This document shows, in pieces, positions 26,653 to 34,959 of a stretch of DNA of 64,000 bases (position 1 is its first letter; each line of letters begins with the position of its first letter). Source of the stretch: Salirhabdus euzebyi (lineage in GTDB: Bacteria; Bacillota; Bacilli; Bacillales; Alkalibacillaceae); contig NZ_JACHGH010000014.1 in assembly GCF_014207435.1 (NCBI RefSeq), forward strand, positions 24,072 through 88,071. The letters are read 5' to 3'. The translations under genes were made by a program, and so were the position numbers. The notes below the pieces were generated by a model that worked only from the letters and a program-made list of their open reading frames with translations, did not search any database and was not told the origin of the DNA.

Positions 26653-26843
26653 CTATAGCACTCCTTATAAGTTTCCTTTTATTAGTAATTCAGAAGGAAT
26701 AGGAGCAAAAAGTCAAGCTTATCCTCCTTTCTTTCTTTTCATTGACGTCTTTTTTTGTTAAAGTTACTAGAGCGGTTAATCTTTGAATTGTTCGTATGCT
26801 TCTCTACGTTTTATGGATAGGATTAGACTGTTAAGAAAAAATA

Positions 26844-26872
26844 TTGACAAAACCTTTTTTTCCTTTTAAAAT
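26844..26872 (+). promoter_or_regulatory. Sigma A-type promoter of ylbN-rpmF
   Basis: TTGACA at 26844-26849 and TAAAAT at 26867-26872 are 17 bases apart, 27 bases before the ylbN start. Confidence 0.75.
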
Positions 26873-26898
26873 AACTTTTGTTGCCCTGAGGTGATAGG

Positions 26899-27414
26899 AT
26901 GAAATTTTCTCTTCAGAAAATACGAACGAAAGCACCATTTCAATTTGAAGAAGATGTGGATGTATCGGAGTTGGAAACGTTAAATAATGATATTCGCCGG
27001 ATCCCACCAGTTAAGGTGCAAGGCGAGGTGACCATGCGTGGTCAAACGATTACGTTTCAGTTTTCTATTTCCGGTATAATGGTGTTACCATGTGCCAGAA
27101 CATTGGTAGATGTGGAGTACCCTTTTACAATTGATTCCATTGAAGTGTTTTCGACTTCTCAACATCATCAAGAGGACGAAAACGAAATTCATGAAATTCA
27201 TGGAGAAGTTCTTGACTTAATGCCTTATATTAAGGAAAATATTTTATTAGAAGTCCCTTTGCAAGTTTTTGCTAGTAATGAAAGCTTGAGTGAAAACAAT
27301 TTAGATGAAGGTCAAGGATGGCAATTTCTTGATGAAAATAAGGAAACAGAGCAAAAAGTAGATCCAAGACTTGCAAAGTTGAGTCAGTTTTTTGATGAAA
27401 AGAAGGATGACTAG
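26899..27414 (+). CDS. ylbN: DUF177/YceD family protein YlbN
   Basis: A 171-residue protein of the YceD/DUF177 family, always found just before rpmF and thought to be linked to ribosome or 23S rRNA maturation. The pattern includes VQGEVTMRGQTITFQFSISG and CARTLVDVEYPF; the acidic C-terminal tail is typical. Its Bacillus form keeps one cysteine in the CxxxL segment. The start follows GAGGTGATAGG and the promoter at 26844 fits. It is cotranscribed with rpmF 40 bases later. Confidence 0.92.
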   Translation: MKFSLQKIRTKAPFQFEEDVDVSELETLNNDIRRIPPVKVQGEVTMRGQTITFQFSISGIMVLPCARTLVDVEYPFTIDSIEVFSTSQHHQEDENEIHEIHGEVLDLMPYIKENILLEVPLQVFASNESLSENNLDEGQGWQFLDENKETEQKVDPRLAKLSQFFDEKKDD

Positions 27415-27454
27415 GATTGATTTTTGCTTTCTCGTCTTGAAGGAGGTGTAACAC

Positions 27455-27628
27455 ATGGCTGTACCAGCTAGAAGAACTTCTAAAAAAGTTAAGCGTCAAC
27501 GCCGTACTCATAAAAAACTTCATGTACCTGGCATGGTTGAATGTCCAAATTGCGGAGAGTACAAGAAGACTCACCACGTATGTAAAGCATGTGGTCATTA
27601 CGACGGAAAACAAGTTGTTGAAAAATAA
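27455..27628 (+). CDS. rpmF: Ribosomal protein L32
   Basis: A 57-residue large-subunit protein. It begins [11 protein letters not shown], the universal L32 start, followed by a basic [10 protein letters not shown] segment and a zinc ribbon CPNCG...CKACG. This is the zinc-binding (C+) type. The ribosome site GAAGGAGGTG is very strong, as expected for a ribosomal protein. It follows ylbN on the same transcript. Confidence 0.98.
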   Translation: MAVPARRTSKKVKRQRRTHKKLHVPGMVECPNCGEYKKTHHVCKACGHYDGKQVVEK

Positions 27629-27994
27629 AACATCTTGGCTAGTGTCAGAAAGTTAGCCTTATGTAAACATAAATGGTGAATGGACGTTTGCTTGCAGCGT
27701 TTATTCACTTGAACGTCATATAAGGTAACAACAAAAGGATGTCTCATAATGAGGCATCTTTTTTTGGTGGAAGCTTTTGTGTGAATGAAGCAAATAATTG
27801 TGAGGATTGCTTTCGTTTTTGTGTGAAGGTAGAGATTAATTGTGATAAAGTCAATAATAATTGAGGATTTAGTGTAATATTGCACGTTTTGAGTCCAACA
27901 ATCCAACTATTTTAGCGTTACACTTTCTATCTTTTTTTAAAAACAGTAAACCTTATAGAAAATACTATTTCCTATTAAAGAAAAGAGGGAGAAC
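27629..27994. other. 366-base gap after rpmF
   Basis: Contains the hairpin-like terminator listed next at 27737-27767 and an AT-rich stretch with no recognised gene. A weak hairpin (GTGAAT...ATTCAC, about 27673-27709) lies before the terminator. Frames on the minus strand here have no ribosome site and low-complexity content. Confidence 0.5.
27737..27767 (+). terminator. Intrinsic terminator of ylbN-rpmF
   Basis: GATGTCTCA and TGAGGCATC form a stem (one mismatch) around TAA, followed by seven T residues. It is about 110 bases after the rpmF stop. Confidence 0.85.
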
Positions 27995-28762
27995 TTGTAT
28001 AAAACTATTTTATATGACTGGAATGAGAAAGACGGTTACATAACAATCACTTTAAATCGACCAGAAAAACGAAATGCTGTTTCAGGGTTGATGTGTGAGG
28101 AACTTGATGAGGCATTGGAAAAAGCAAAAAAAGAAGATTTGAAATTTCTTATTCTTACTGGTGCTGGGGAGAAGGCTTTTTGTTCTGGTGGAGATTTAGA
28201 ATTTTTTCATGCTGATTTAGATGGGGATGAAGCTGCAGAAAGATTAGGGAAAATGAAGGATCTTTTATATAAGATAGCGACATTTCCTGTTCCAACGATT
28301 TGCATGTTAAATAGGGATGCAAGGGGCGGTGGGTGTGAACTTGCTTCCGCTTGCGATTTTCGTTTTGCTGATGAAGATTCTTCTCATGGGTTTGTGCAAG
28401 GAAAATTAGGCATTTTACCAGGATGGGGAGGGGGAACACTTCTATACCATCGTATGGATACAGCAAAAGCATATTACTGGCTGACTACATCAGTTATTCA
28501 TCATGCTTCTACTTTAAAAGATTGGGGCTGGATCCAGCAAACCTATAAGAGAGATAATCCTAGTAGCATAGATGAGCTATTTTCACCGTTTGTGGAGAAA
28601 AACGGTAATCAAATGCGTATTTTAAAAAGCCAGTGGCTCAAATCTTTTATAAATATAAAAGCAAAAATGGAAGAAGAGTTAATGCAATGTATGGAACTAT
28701 GGGGATCCAAAGCGCATAAAGAAGCAGTAAACAGTTTTCTCAAAAAGCAAGGAAAAAAATAG
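27995..28762 (+). CDS. Crotonase-fold enzyme (enoyl-CoA hydratase/isomerase family) of uncertain reaction
   Basis: A 255-residue crotonase family protein. The CoA-binding and oxyanion segments AFCSGGDLEFF and GGGCELASACDFR are present. Compared by eye with rat enoyl-CoA hydratase, the first catalytic glutamate is kept (Glu115 here, as Glu144 in rat). The second (rat Glu164) is replaced by a glutamine (Gln135, in FVQGKLGILPGWGGG). True hydratase activity is therefore doubtful; a decarboxylase, isomerase or hydrolase role is possible. The start is TTG after AGAGGGAG. No counterpart occurs at this place in B. subtilis. It is followed by rsfA. Confidence 0.85.
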   Translation: MYKTILYDWNEKDGYITITLNRPEKRNAVSGLMCEELDEALEKAKKEDLKFLILTGAGEKAFCSGGDLEFFHADLDGDEAAERLGKMKDLLYKIATFPVPTICMLNRDARGGGCELASACDFRFADEDSSHGFVQGKLGILPGWGGGTLLYHRMDTAKAYYWLTTSVIHHASTLKDWGWIQQTYKRDNPSSIDELFSPFVEKNGNQMRILKSQWLKSFINIKAKMEEELMQCMELWGSKAHKEAVNSFLKKQGKK

Positions 28763-28817
28763 TCTATCACTCCTGTTTCTTGCATAGATTCATAGTAAAA
28801 GAAATAGGAGGGATAGA

Positions 28818-29312
28818 ATGGTCCATAACAGACAGGATGCCTGGACAGACGAAGAAGATGTTCTTCTAGCGGAAATTGTCCTTCGATTTATAAGAGAAGG
28901 GAAAACACAATTGGAAGCTTTTGAAGAAGTAGCAAAGCAATTGTCTCGTACACCCGCAGCTTGTGGGTTTCGGTGGAATGCTACGGTAAGAAAACAGTAT
29001 GACAAAGCAATTCAAATGGCAAAAGAGGCAAGACGGAAAAAGGATAAACCAAAAGTGAAAACGGAGAATGTTAGTAATACCCATCAACCATTCGAATTTG
29101 ATGAAGCTATTGAGCTTCTTAAGAAAATAAAAGAAACGTATGAAACTAGTGCAGTCTCCTATGACATGGTAGATGAACGGATAAAACAAATCTCCCAAGA
29201 AAATGAAATATTAAAGAAAAAGATTGAGCGTTATGAAAATGCACTAGAAGAAATTGTGAATCTTTGGAAGGGCGCAGATGCAGATCTTCTGAAATCAAAA
29301 AAACAAGGCTGA
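28818..29312 (+). CDS. rsfA: RsfA-family transcriptional regulator YlbO
   Basis: A 164-residue DNA-binding protein with an N-terminal Myb/SANT-like domain (about residues 4-60, opening [19 protein letters not shown]) and a C-terminal coiled coil (about 115-150, heptads of leucine and lysine). In B. subtilis RsfA is a prespore-specific regulator that tunes sigma F-dependent genes; YlbO is the paralogue at this locus, so the assignment to the RsfA family is firm but the exact target is not. The start follows AGGAGGGATAG. A bidirectional terminator closes the gene. Confidence 0.9.
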   Translation: MVHNRQDAWTDEEDVLLAEIVLRFIREGKTQLEAFEEVAKQLSRTPAACGFRWNATVRKQYDKAIQMAKEARRKKDKPKVKTENVSNTHQPFEFDEAIELLKKIKETYETSAVSYDMVDERIKQISQENEILKKKIERYENALEEIVNLWKGADADLLKSKKQG

Positions 29313-29337
29313 AGCACGTGTTCAGCCTTGTTTTTTT
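29297..29337. terminator. Bidirectional terminator between rsfA and ylbP
   Basis: AACAAGGCTGAA and TTCAGCCTTGTT form a perfect stem around GCACGTG with A and T runs outside; it overlaps the last codons of both convergent genes. Confidence 0.92.
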
Positions 29338-29816
29338 GATTTTGTATTTTGTTCTTCTACGCCTTCTGGTAGCCAGATTAAAGGGTTTTCCCCTAAGTCT
29401 CTTTCCATATCATAATGAACCTTTTGGAAACCCATTTTTTCCCAGAATCCATGAGAATTAATTCTTGGATTTGTTTTGATTGGTAAGCTATATTCCTTCG
29501 CAAAATCAACTAGTTTCTTACCAAATCCTTTACCACGATAATCATACATGACTTCTAGCTTCCATAATTCTAAGTAATCTTGAGGTGGTTCAAAATATTG
29601 GTCGTACTTTTTACTTACACGATACAAGCTCATTCTAGCAACGAGTGAACTTCCATAATAAATCCCGTAAAATGGGGATTCGCTATCATTTTCAATCATA
29701 TTACTTTGTAAGTCCTCTAACATTGATAATTCTTGAACTCCATATTCTTTAAAACGTTTAAATTCCTCTAATGTTTTATAGTTAATTAAGAGGCGTTCGA
29801 CAGATATATTTTCCAT
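29322..29816 (-). CDS. ylbP: GNAT-family N-acetyltransferase YlbP
   Basis: A 164-residue acetyltransferase matching B. subtilis YlbP in place and in layout. The cofactor loop is YDYRGKGFGKKLVDFA and the C-terminal strand region GFWEKMGFQKVHYD is present. Substrate unknown. The start at 29816 has a GAGGGGG site. The convergent rsfA and this gene share the terminator. Confidence 0.9.
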   Translation of the reverse strand: MENISVERLLINYKTLEEFKRFKEYGVQELSMLEDLQSNMIENDSESPFYGIYYGSSLVARMSLYRVSKKYDQYFEPPQDYLELWKLEVMYDYRGKGFGKKLVDFAKEYSLPIKTNPRINSHGFWEKMGFQKVHYDMERDLGENPLIWLPEGVEEQNTKSKKQG

Positions 29817-29985
29817 AATTAATCCCCCTCATTCCATTACTACACAATTCCATTATAATATAAAAAATAGGTAAACAAAATGAATAATAATTCAAATTTT
29901 TCGAAAATATATTATTTTCTACCGAATGTAGGAAGAAATTTGATAAAATTAGCAAATAGACTTTTTATAAAGGTGAGTGTAAATC

Positions 29986-30864
29986 TTGAATATAGCAATC
30001 ATTGGGGCTGGATCAACAGGATTGCTCCTAGCAGCGCATTTATCCAATAAACATCAAATAACTTGTTATGTACGTCGACCAGAACAACAAAAGGAAATTT
30101 CACAGAGAAGTATTCATTTATATCCTGAAAATGAGCGATATTCAGTTCACGCTGAATTAATAGACCGTATTGACGTGCATGACCTTTATATAATATGTGT
30201 TAAACAACCGAACTTATCCGATATTATCAAAACAATTTATAAAAATGTCCCGATTGATAAGCCTTTGTTATTTTTGCAAAATGGAATGGACCATATAGCA
30301 AAGCTACATGATGTTAAAAATCCAATTTTAATTGGAGTTTTAGATCATGGTGCTAATCGTGTAAACGACTATACAGTTGAACATACTGGCAAAGGCTCTA
30401 TTCGAATTGGTGCAAAGAATAAAGAGGATAAAAAATTAGAATCTCTAATAAAATCGTTGCACAGTAATACATTTCCTGTTTTTTGGGAGAACGATTGGTT
30501 GCGTATGGTGAAGAAAAAGTTGTGTGTAAATGCTGTTATTAATCCTCTTACAGCACTGTTTAATGTAGTGAATGGGGAAATAGTAGCAAATGACAACATT
30601 CGTTTCTTAGCATCTAAACTATGTAAGGAAGCTTGTGAGGTACTACAATTAGATGAGGAAGAAATGTGGGTCTATATAACTGAAGTTGCACAAAAAACAA
30701 AAACAAATATATCATCTATGCGTAAGGACGTAATCCATCATGCTAAAACAGAAATAGATGCTATATCAGGTTATTTAGTTAAAGTATCACAAAAGGAAAT
30801 ACCCTATACAAACTTTGTTTATTACGCGATAAAATCGCTTCAAACAGAAAGAGAGGACTACTAG
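29986..30864 (+). CDS. panE: 2-dehydropantoate 2-reductase
   Basis: NADPH-dependent ketopantoate reductase (B. subtilis YlbQ/PanE), which makes pantoate for pantothenate and thus coenzyme A. The 292-residue protein has the dinucleotide loop GAGSTGLLLAAHL and the catalytic lysine and asparagine in KLCVNAVINPLTALFN. The start is TTG eight bases after GGTGAG. The stop overlaps the start of the next gene by one base. Confidence 0.94.
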   Translation: MNIAIIGAGSTGLLLAAHLSNKHQITCYVRRPEQQKEISQRSIHLYPENERYSVHAELIDRIDVHDLYIICVKQPNLSDIIKTIYKNVPIDKPLLFLQNGMDHIAKLHDVKNPILIGVLDHGANRVNDYTVEHTGKGSIRIGAKNKEDKKLESLIKSLHSNTFPVFWENDWLRMVKKKLCVNAVINPLTALFNVVNGEIVANDNIRFLASKLCKEACEVLQLDEEEMWVYITEVAQKTKTNISSMRKDVIHHAKTEIDAISGYLVKVSQKEIPYTNFVYYAIKSLQTEREDY

Positions 30865-31244
30865 TGATTGACTTTATGACATATATAATTGCCCTCTTTA
30901 TTACAATACCTATCTTATCTTTTTTTATTATCTTTTTTGTGATGCTAAAACTAACACAGCAAAAGTCCAAAGCGGTTAGACGTGCTGCGGATATGACGAC
31001 CATTTTACTTTTAATAGCAGTAGCAACAGCTCTAAGAATAACGTTTGGGACCTTTATTTTACCTTGGCTAATCATTTTTCTCATTTTGATGTTCGGAACT
31101 ATTTTATATTTTCAATGGAAAACCCAAGAGGAAGTATTGTTTTTAAAAGCCTTTAAAAGCTTTTGGAGAGTTTCTTTTTTACTATTTACTTGTGTTTATT
31201 TTGTTACGGTCTTTTATGGGATTCTCATTCGAATTATCGCATGA
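30864..31244 (+). CDS. DUF3397-like small membrane protein
   Basis: A 126-residue protein with four membrane helices and almost no soluble part. It resembles the DUF3397 family that sits between panE and bshC in several Bacillaceae; there is no such gene in B. subtilis at this place. No function is known. The GTG at 30864 overlaps the panE stop by one base and has GAGAGG upstream, so translation is probably coupled. Confidence 0.8.
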   Translation: MIDFMTYIIALFITIPILSFFIIFFVMLKLTQQKSKAVRRAADMTTILLLIAVATALRITFGTFILPWLIIFLILMFGTILYFQWKTQEEVLFLKAFKSFWRVSFLLFTCVYFVTVFYGILIRIIA

Positions 31245-31328
31245 TAAAACATATTAGGTGAAAGATAGAGAAGGATTAAGGTACAATGACGACATACATA
31301 GCTTAGGAAGTAAAAAGGAGAAGGTTAT

Positions 31329-32954
31329 ATGCGAATACAACCTGTTTCATTAGAAGGATTAAGTGGTCTAATAAAAGACTACCGTCAAATAGATGATCGT
31401 GCCATGCAATTTTTTGATTATAATCCTTTTGTTCAAAATGGTTTTTATCAACGTTTAGACGAGTTGACGAATAAAACATACGAAAGAAAAAAACTTACGG
31501 ATGTTTTGTTAGAAAGCAATAAAGGTTGGGGTGCTCCAGCTGCAACTATAGACAATATTAATAGGTTAAAGCAACCAAATAGTGTTGTAGTAGTAGGAGG
31601 TCAGCAAGCAGGATTGCTTACTGGTCCAATATATTCCATTCACAAACTAATAAGCATTATTAAGCTCGCAAAAGAGCAGGAAGAAAAACTTGGTGTCCCT
31701 GTAGTTCCATTATTTTGGGTTGCAGGTGAAGATCATGATTTTGAGGAAATCAATCATATATCTTTGCCGATAGCTCCACATATGAAAAAATATAAAATTT
31801 TACAACGCCAAACAAAGAAAGAATCTGTTTCTCATATGGAACTCGATCAGGAAGAAGCGGTAAAATGGCTTGAAAATATTTTTCGTAATTTAGAAGAAAC
31901 TTCGTGGACGAAACCCCTTTTAACCAAGTTGACATCGTTAATCGAGCAAAGTAAAACGTTTGTGGACTTTTTTTCTCGAGTTGTTTTTACTCTGTTTGAA
32001 CAAGAAGGAATTGTTTTGTTGGATTCTGGTGATCCAAAAGTACGTGAACTGGAAAGTGAATTTTTTGTCGAAATGATTCATAAAAGACCGGAGATAGCAG
32101 AAGGCGTTCGAAGTGCATTGAATAAGGTTAGCAGCCTTGGCTATTCTGTTGCGTTAGATGCTGAAGTAAATGATGGCCATCTATTTTATCACCTAAACGG
32201 AGAAAGAATTCTACTACATGTCGATGAGGGTGGCTCTTGGGTTGGTAAAAATGAAGAATGTAAATTTACAGAGGAAGAGTTAATAAGAGTGGCGAAAGAA
32301 CAGCCTTCCCTTTTAAGCAATAATGTTGTAACACGTCCACTAATGCAGGAAAAGCTATTACCAGTTTTAGCATTTATTGGTGGACCAGGTGAAATAGCAT
32401 ACTGGTCTGTATTAAAGCCAGCCTTTGAGGTGTTAAACGTAAAGATGCCTCCAGTTGTCCCTCGTCTCTCCTATACGATAGTTGAACCGAAGACGGAGAA
32501 AGTACTTAGACAGTTAGCGGTTAGGATAGAGCATGTCATCCAAAATGGTAGTGCTGTGGATAAGCTGTCCTGGTTGAAAGGAAGAACGACTCCACCAGTG
32601 GAAGAATTAAGTGATCAAGTGAAGCTAACGATTGAAAAAGCACATAAACCATTAAGGGATATTGCGAAAGGACTACAAGCTGATTTAGGCCAGATGGCAG
32701 AAAAAAACTTGCTTAATATCTTAAATGAGCTTGATTACTTAGAACAAAGAATTTCTTATACGATTAAGGAAAAGAATTTTCAAACAATTCAAAAGTTTGA
32801 TTGGATAGAAGCAACTCTTAAACCAGATGGTGGCTTACAGGAGCGAATGTGGAACGTCGTTTATTGGTTGAATTTATATGGTGAAAACTGGTTAAAAGAG
32901 CTTATTGTACAAGAAATAGACTGGGAAGCGGACCACTTTTGTGTTTATATATAA
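31329..32954 (+). CDS. bshC: Bacillithiol biosynthesis cysteine-adding enzyme BshC
   Basis: Last enzyme of bacillithiol synthesis, joining cysteine to glucosaminyl-malate. The 541 residues match the family length. The Rossmann-like core shows VVVGGQQAGLLTGPIYSIHK and VPVVPLFWVAGEDHDFEEI, and a coiled-coil segment lies in the last 120 residues. In B. subtilis the gene (yllA) occupies the same place before mraZ. The start follows AAAAGGAGAAGG. Bacillithiol takes the place of glutathione in these bacteria. Confidence 0.96.
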   Translation: MRIQPVSLEGLSGLIKDYRQIDDRAMQFFDYNPFVQNGFYQRLDELTNKTYERKKLTDVLLESNKGWGAPAATIDNINRLKQPNSVVVVGGQQAGLLTGPIYSIHKLISIIKLAKEQEEKLGVPVVPLFWVAGEDHDFEEINHISLPIAPHMKKYKILQRQTKKESVSHMELDQEEAVKWLENIFRNLEETSWTKPLLTKLTSLIEQSKTFVDFFSRVVFTLFEQEGIVLLDSGDPKVRELESEFFVEMIHKRPEIAEGVRSALNKVSSLGYSVALDAEVNDGHLFYHLNGERILLHVDEGGSWVGKNEECKFTEEELIRVAKEQPSLLSNNVVTRPLMQEKLLPVLAFIGGPGEIAYWSVLKPAFEVLNVKMPPVVPRLSYTIVEPKTEKVLRQLAVRIEHVIQNGSAVDKLSWLKGRTTPPVEELSDQVKLTIEKAHKPLRDIAKGLQADLGQMAEKNLLNILNELDYLEQRISYTIKEKNFQTIQKFDWIEATLKPDGGLQERMWNVVYWLNLYGENWLKELIVQEIDWEADHFCVYI

Positions 32955-33030
32955 TACTTAACCACTTTCCTCCACTTTTATAGAAAATATGTTTAAACCC
33001 TTGATATAAAAAGGATTTCTATTTAGTCAA

Positions 33031-33066
33031 AAAGGAAGATCTACCTAATTCAGGTAGGTCTTTTTT
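33031..33066 (+). terminator. Intrinsic terminator between bshC and mraZ
   Basis: AGATCTACCT and AGGTAGGTCT pair (stem AGAYCTACCT-type with a loop of about six bases), followed by TTTTTTATT. Confidence 0.85.
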
Positions 33067-33093
33067 ATTATTCCCAAAAATATGAAATTTTTG

Positions 33094-33139
33094 GTGGTGG
33101 AAAGTGGGGGATTGTGGTACACTATATTCAGAAAGTGGG
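33094..33139 (+). promoter_or_regulatory. MraZ operator: three GTGGN repeats at 10-base spacing plus an outlying fourth
   Basis: GTGGT, GTGGG and GTGGT start at 33094, 33104 and 33114. The 10-base period places them on the same face of the helix. This is the pattern reported for the MraZ box in E. coli and Mycoplasma. A fourth GTGGG begins at 33135, about two periods further on. The last regular repeat overlaps an extended -10-like TGGTACACT (33115-33123), so bound MraZ would block the dcw promoter. Confidence 0.75.
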
Positions 33140-33149
33140 GGCGATGTTC

Positions 33150-33581
33150 ATGTTCATGGGGGAATTTCAACATAATATAGACACAAAAGGCAGAATTATC
33201 GTACCTGCCAAGTTCCGAGAAGGACTAGGTAATGAATTTGTCATTACACGTGGTCTTGATAAGTGTTTATTTGCTTACCCCATGAGCGAATGGCGCCATT
33301 TAGAAGAAAAACTAAAGAAACTTCCCCTTACAAAAAAAGATGCCCGATCTTTTACACGGTTTTTCTTTTCTGGTGCTGTTGAATGTGAAGTGGACAAACA
33401 GGGTAGAATAAACATCCCATCGCCCCTCAGAAAATATGCTGAACTCGACAAGGAATGCGTCGTGATCGGTGTATCAAATAGAATTGAATTATGGTCTCAA
33501 GAGAAATGGGATGTTTACTTTGAAGAATCTGAGGAATCTTTTGCCGAAGTTGCAGAGAACATGATGGATTTTGACATTTAA
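33150..33581 (+). CDS. mraZ: MraZ, transcriptional regulator of the dcw cluster
   Basis: A 143-residue protein with two AbrB-like (SpoVT-AbrB) repeats. Each carries the family DxxGR motif: [13 protein letters not shown] near residue 10 and [13 protein letters not shown] near residue 85. It forms rings and in the species studied represses its own operon. The ATG at 33150 gives the family start MFMGEF and lies nine bases after GTGGGG; ATGs at 33144 and 33156 are alternatives. It is the first gene of the division and cell wall cluster. Confidence 0.95.
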   Translation: MFMGEFQHNIDTKGRIIVPAKFREGLGNEFVITRGLDKCLFAYPMSEWRHLEEKLKKLPLTKKDARSFTRFFFSGAVECEVDKQGRINIPSPLRKYAELDKECVVIGVSNRIELWSQEKWDVYFEESEESFAEVAENMMDFDI

Positions 33582-33607
33582 CAAAACGGTAAAAGCAGGT
33601 GAAAACA

Positions 33608-34585
33608 ATGTTTGAACATTATAGTGTATTAAAAAATGAATCAGTTGAGGGATTAAATATTAAACCTAATGGTACATACGTAGATTGCACGTTAGGAGGC
33701 GGAGGACACTCCGAACTAATTGCAAGCTCGCTTAATAGTGAAGGTAAATTAGTTGCATTCGACCAAGATACGCAGGCACTAGAATTTGCGATGAAAAGAC
33801 TTCATGAATACAAAGATAGGTGTTTGTTTGTTCATGCGAATTTCCAACAACTAAAAGAAAAACTTTTTGAAAACGGAATACATGAAGTAGATGGTATTTT
33901 GTTTGATTTAGGTGTTTCATCCCCACAGCTAGATCAATCAGAACGAGGATTTAGCTATCAGCATGATGCGCCGTTGGATATGCGCATGAACCAATCACAA
34001 GCCTTATCAGCATTTGAAGTGGTTAATGAATGGGCATACGAAGATTTAGTGAGAATTTTTTTCCAATATGGGGAAGAAAAATTTTCGAAGCAAGTGGCAA
34101 GAAAGATTGAACAACGAAGAGAAGAACAACCGATTCAAACAACAGCGGAATTAGTTGATATTATCAAGGATGCTATTCCTGCATTTGCGAGACGAACAGG
34201 TGGGCATCCTGCAAAAAGGATATTCCAAGCTGTACGAATTGCTGTTAATAATGAGCTTAATGTTTTCGAGGACGCATTACACCAAGCAGCTGAGGTTGTT
34301 GCTATCGGTGGACGTATTTCCGTGATAACCTTTCATTCCCTTGAAGATCGTACGTGTAAAAAGGCAATGAAAAAATGGAGCACACCACCACCTGTACCAA
34401 GAAATATTCCAGTAATGCCAGATGTAATTAAACCACCTTTTAAAATGATAACGAAAAAACCAATATTACCTAATGAACATGAGGTAACAGAAAACCGTCG
34501 TTCCAGATCTGCAAAACTAAGAATTGTTGAAAAAATCAAACCATGGGAAGAGCAATTCCGTTATACTGAGAGGAGTAATAAATAA
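33608..34585 (+). CDS. rsmH: 16S rRNA (cytosine(1402)-N(4))-methyltransferase RsmH
   Basis: Methylates cytosine 1402 in the decoding centre of 16S rRNA. The 325-residue protein has the cofactor loop [10 protein letters not shown] and the family segments [11 protein letters not shown] and [10 protein letters not shown]. The ATG at 33608 is preferred over the GTG at 33599, which is part of the GCAGGTG ribosome site. It ends at the ftsL start with a one-base overlap, so translation is probably coupled. Confidence 0.96.
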   Translation: MFEHYSVLKNESVEGLNIKPNGTYVDCTLGGGGHSELIASSLNSEGKLVAFDQDTQALEFAMKRLHEYKDRCLFVHANFQQLKEKLFENGIHEVDGILFDLGVSSPQLDQSERGFSYQHDAPLDMRMNQSQALSAFEVVNEWAYEDLVRIFFQYGEEKFSKQVARKIEQRREEQPIQTTAELVDIIKDAIPAFARRTGGHPAKRIFQAVRIAVNNELNVFEDALHQAAEVVAIGGRISVITFHSLEDRTCKKAMKKWSTPPPVPRNIPVMPDVIKPPFKMITKKPILPNEHEVTENRRSRSAKLRIVEKIKPWEEQFRYTERSNK

Positions 34586-34950
34586 TGGCTTCCGTTTATG
34601 CAAAAAAACTCGAACAATACCAACCACAAGAGCAACGACAAACAAAAGTACAAGTAAAAGTACATAAAAACCCTTGGATTTCAAAAGGGGAAAAACTTGT
34701 TTATTCTTTATTTGCAATGTTGACTGTTACTGCTTCCATTTTTATTATTTCTTATTCTTCCACTCTAGATTTAGTTAATCGAGACATTCAAAAAATGGAA
34801 ACAGATATGGAACAACAACACTTGCAAAATGATACGTTACGTTCTGAGGTGAAGGATTTAAGTAAACCAAGCAGAATTTTGGAAATTGCAAAGGCTAATG
34901 GTTTAGACATTAAGAACACAACGGTTGAACAGGCTGATATTGTACGCTAA
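34585..34950 (+). CDS. ftsL: Cell division protein FtsL
   Basis: A 121-residue bitopic division protein with a basic cytoplasmic start (about 1-35), one membrane helix (about 38-58) and an external leucine-zipper-like coiled coil (about 65-100). Its family is poorly conserved, so assignment rests on this layout and on its fixed place between rsmH and pbpB. It pairs with DivIC and DivIB to activate septal wall synthesis. The start overlaps the rsmH stop by one base. Confidence 0.92.
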   Translation: MASVYAKKLEQYQPQEQRQTKVQVKVHKNPWISKGEKLVYSLFAMLTVTASIFIISYSSTLDLVNRDIQKMETDMEQQHLQNDTLRSEVKDLSKPSRILEIAKANGLDIKNTTVEQADIVR

Positions 34951-34959
34951 AGGTGGCGC

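Noticed and set aside
29264..29461. Plus-strand frame over the rsfA-ylbP terminator
   Set aside because: It runs out of frame through the end of rsfA, the terminator and antisense to ylbP.
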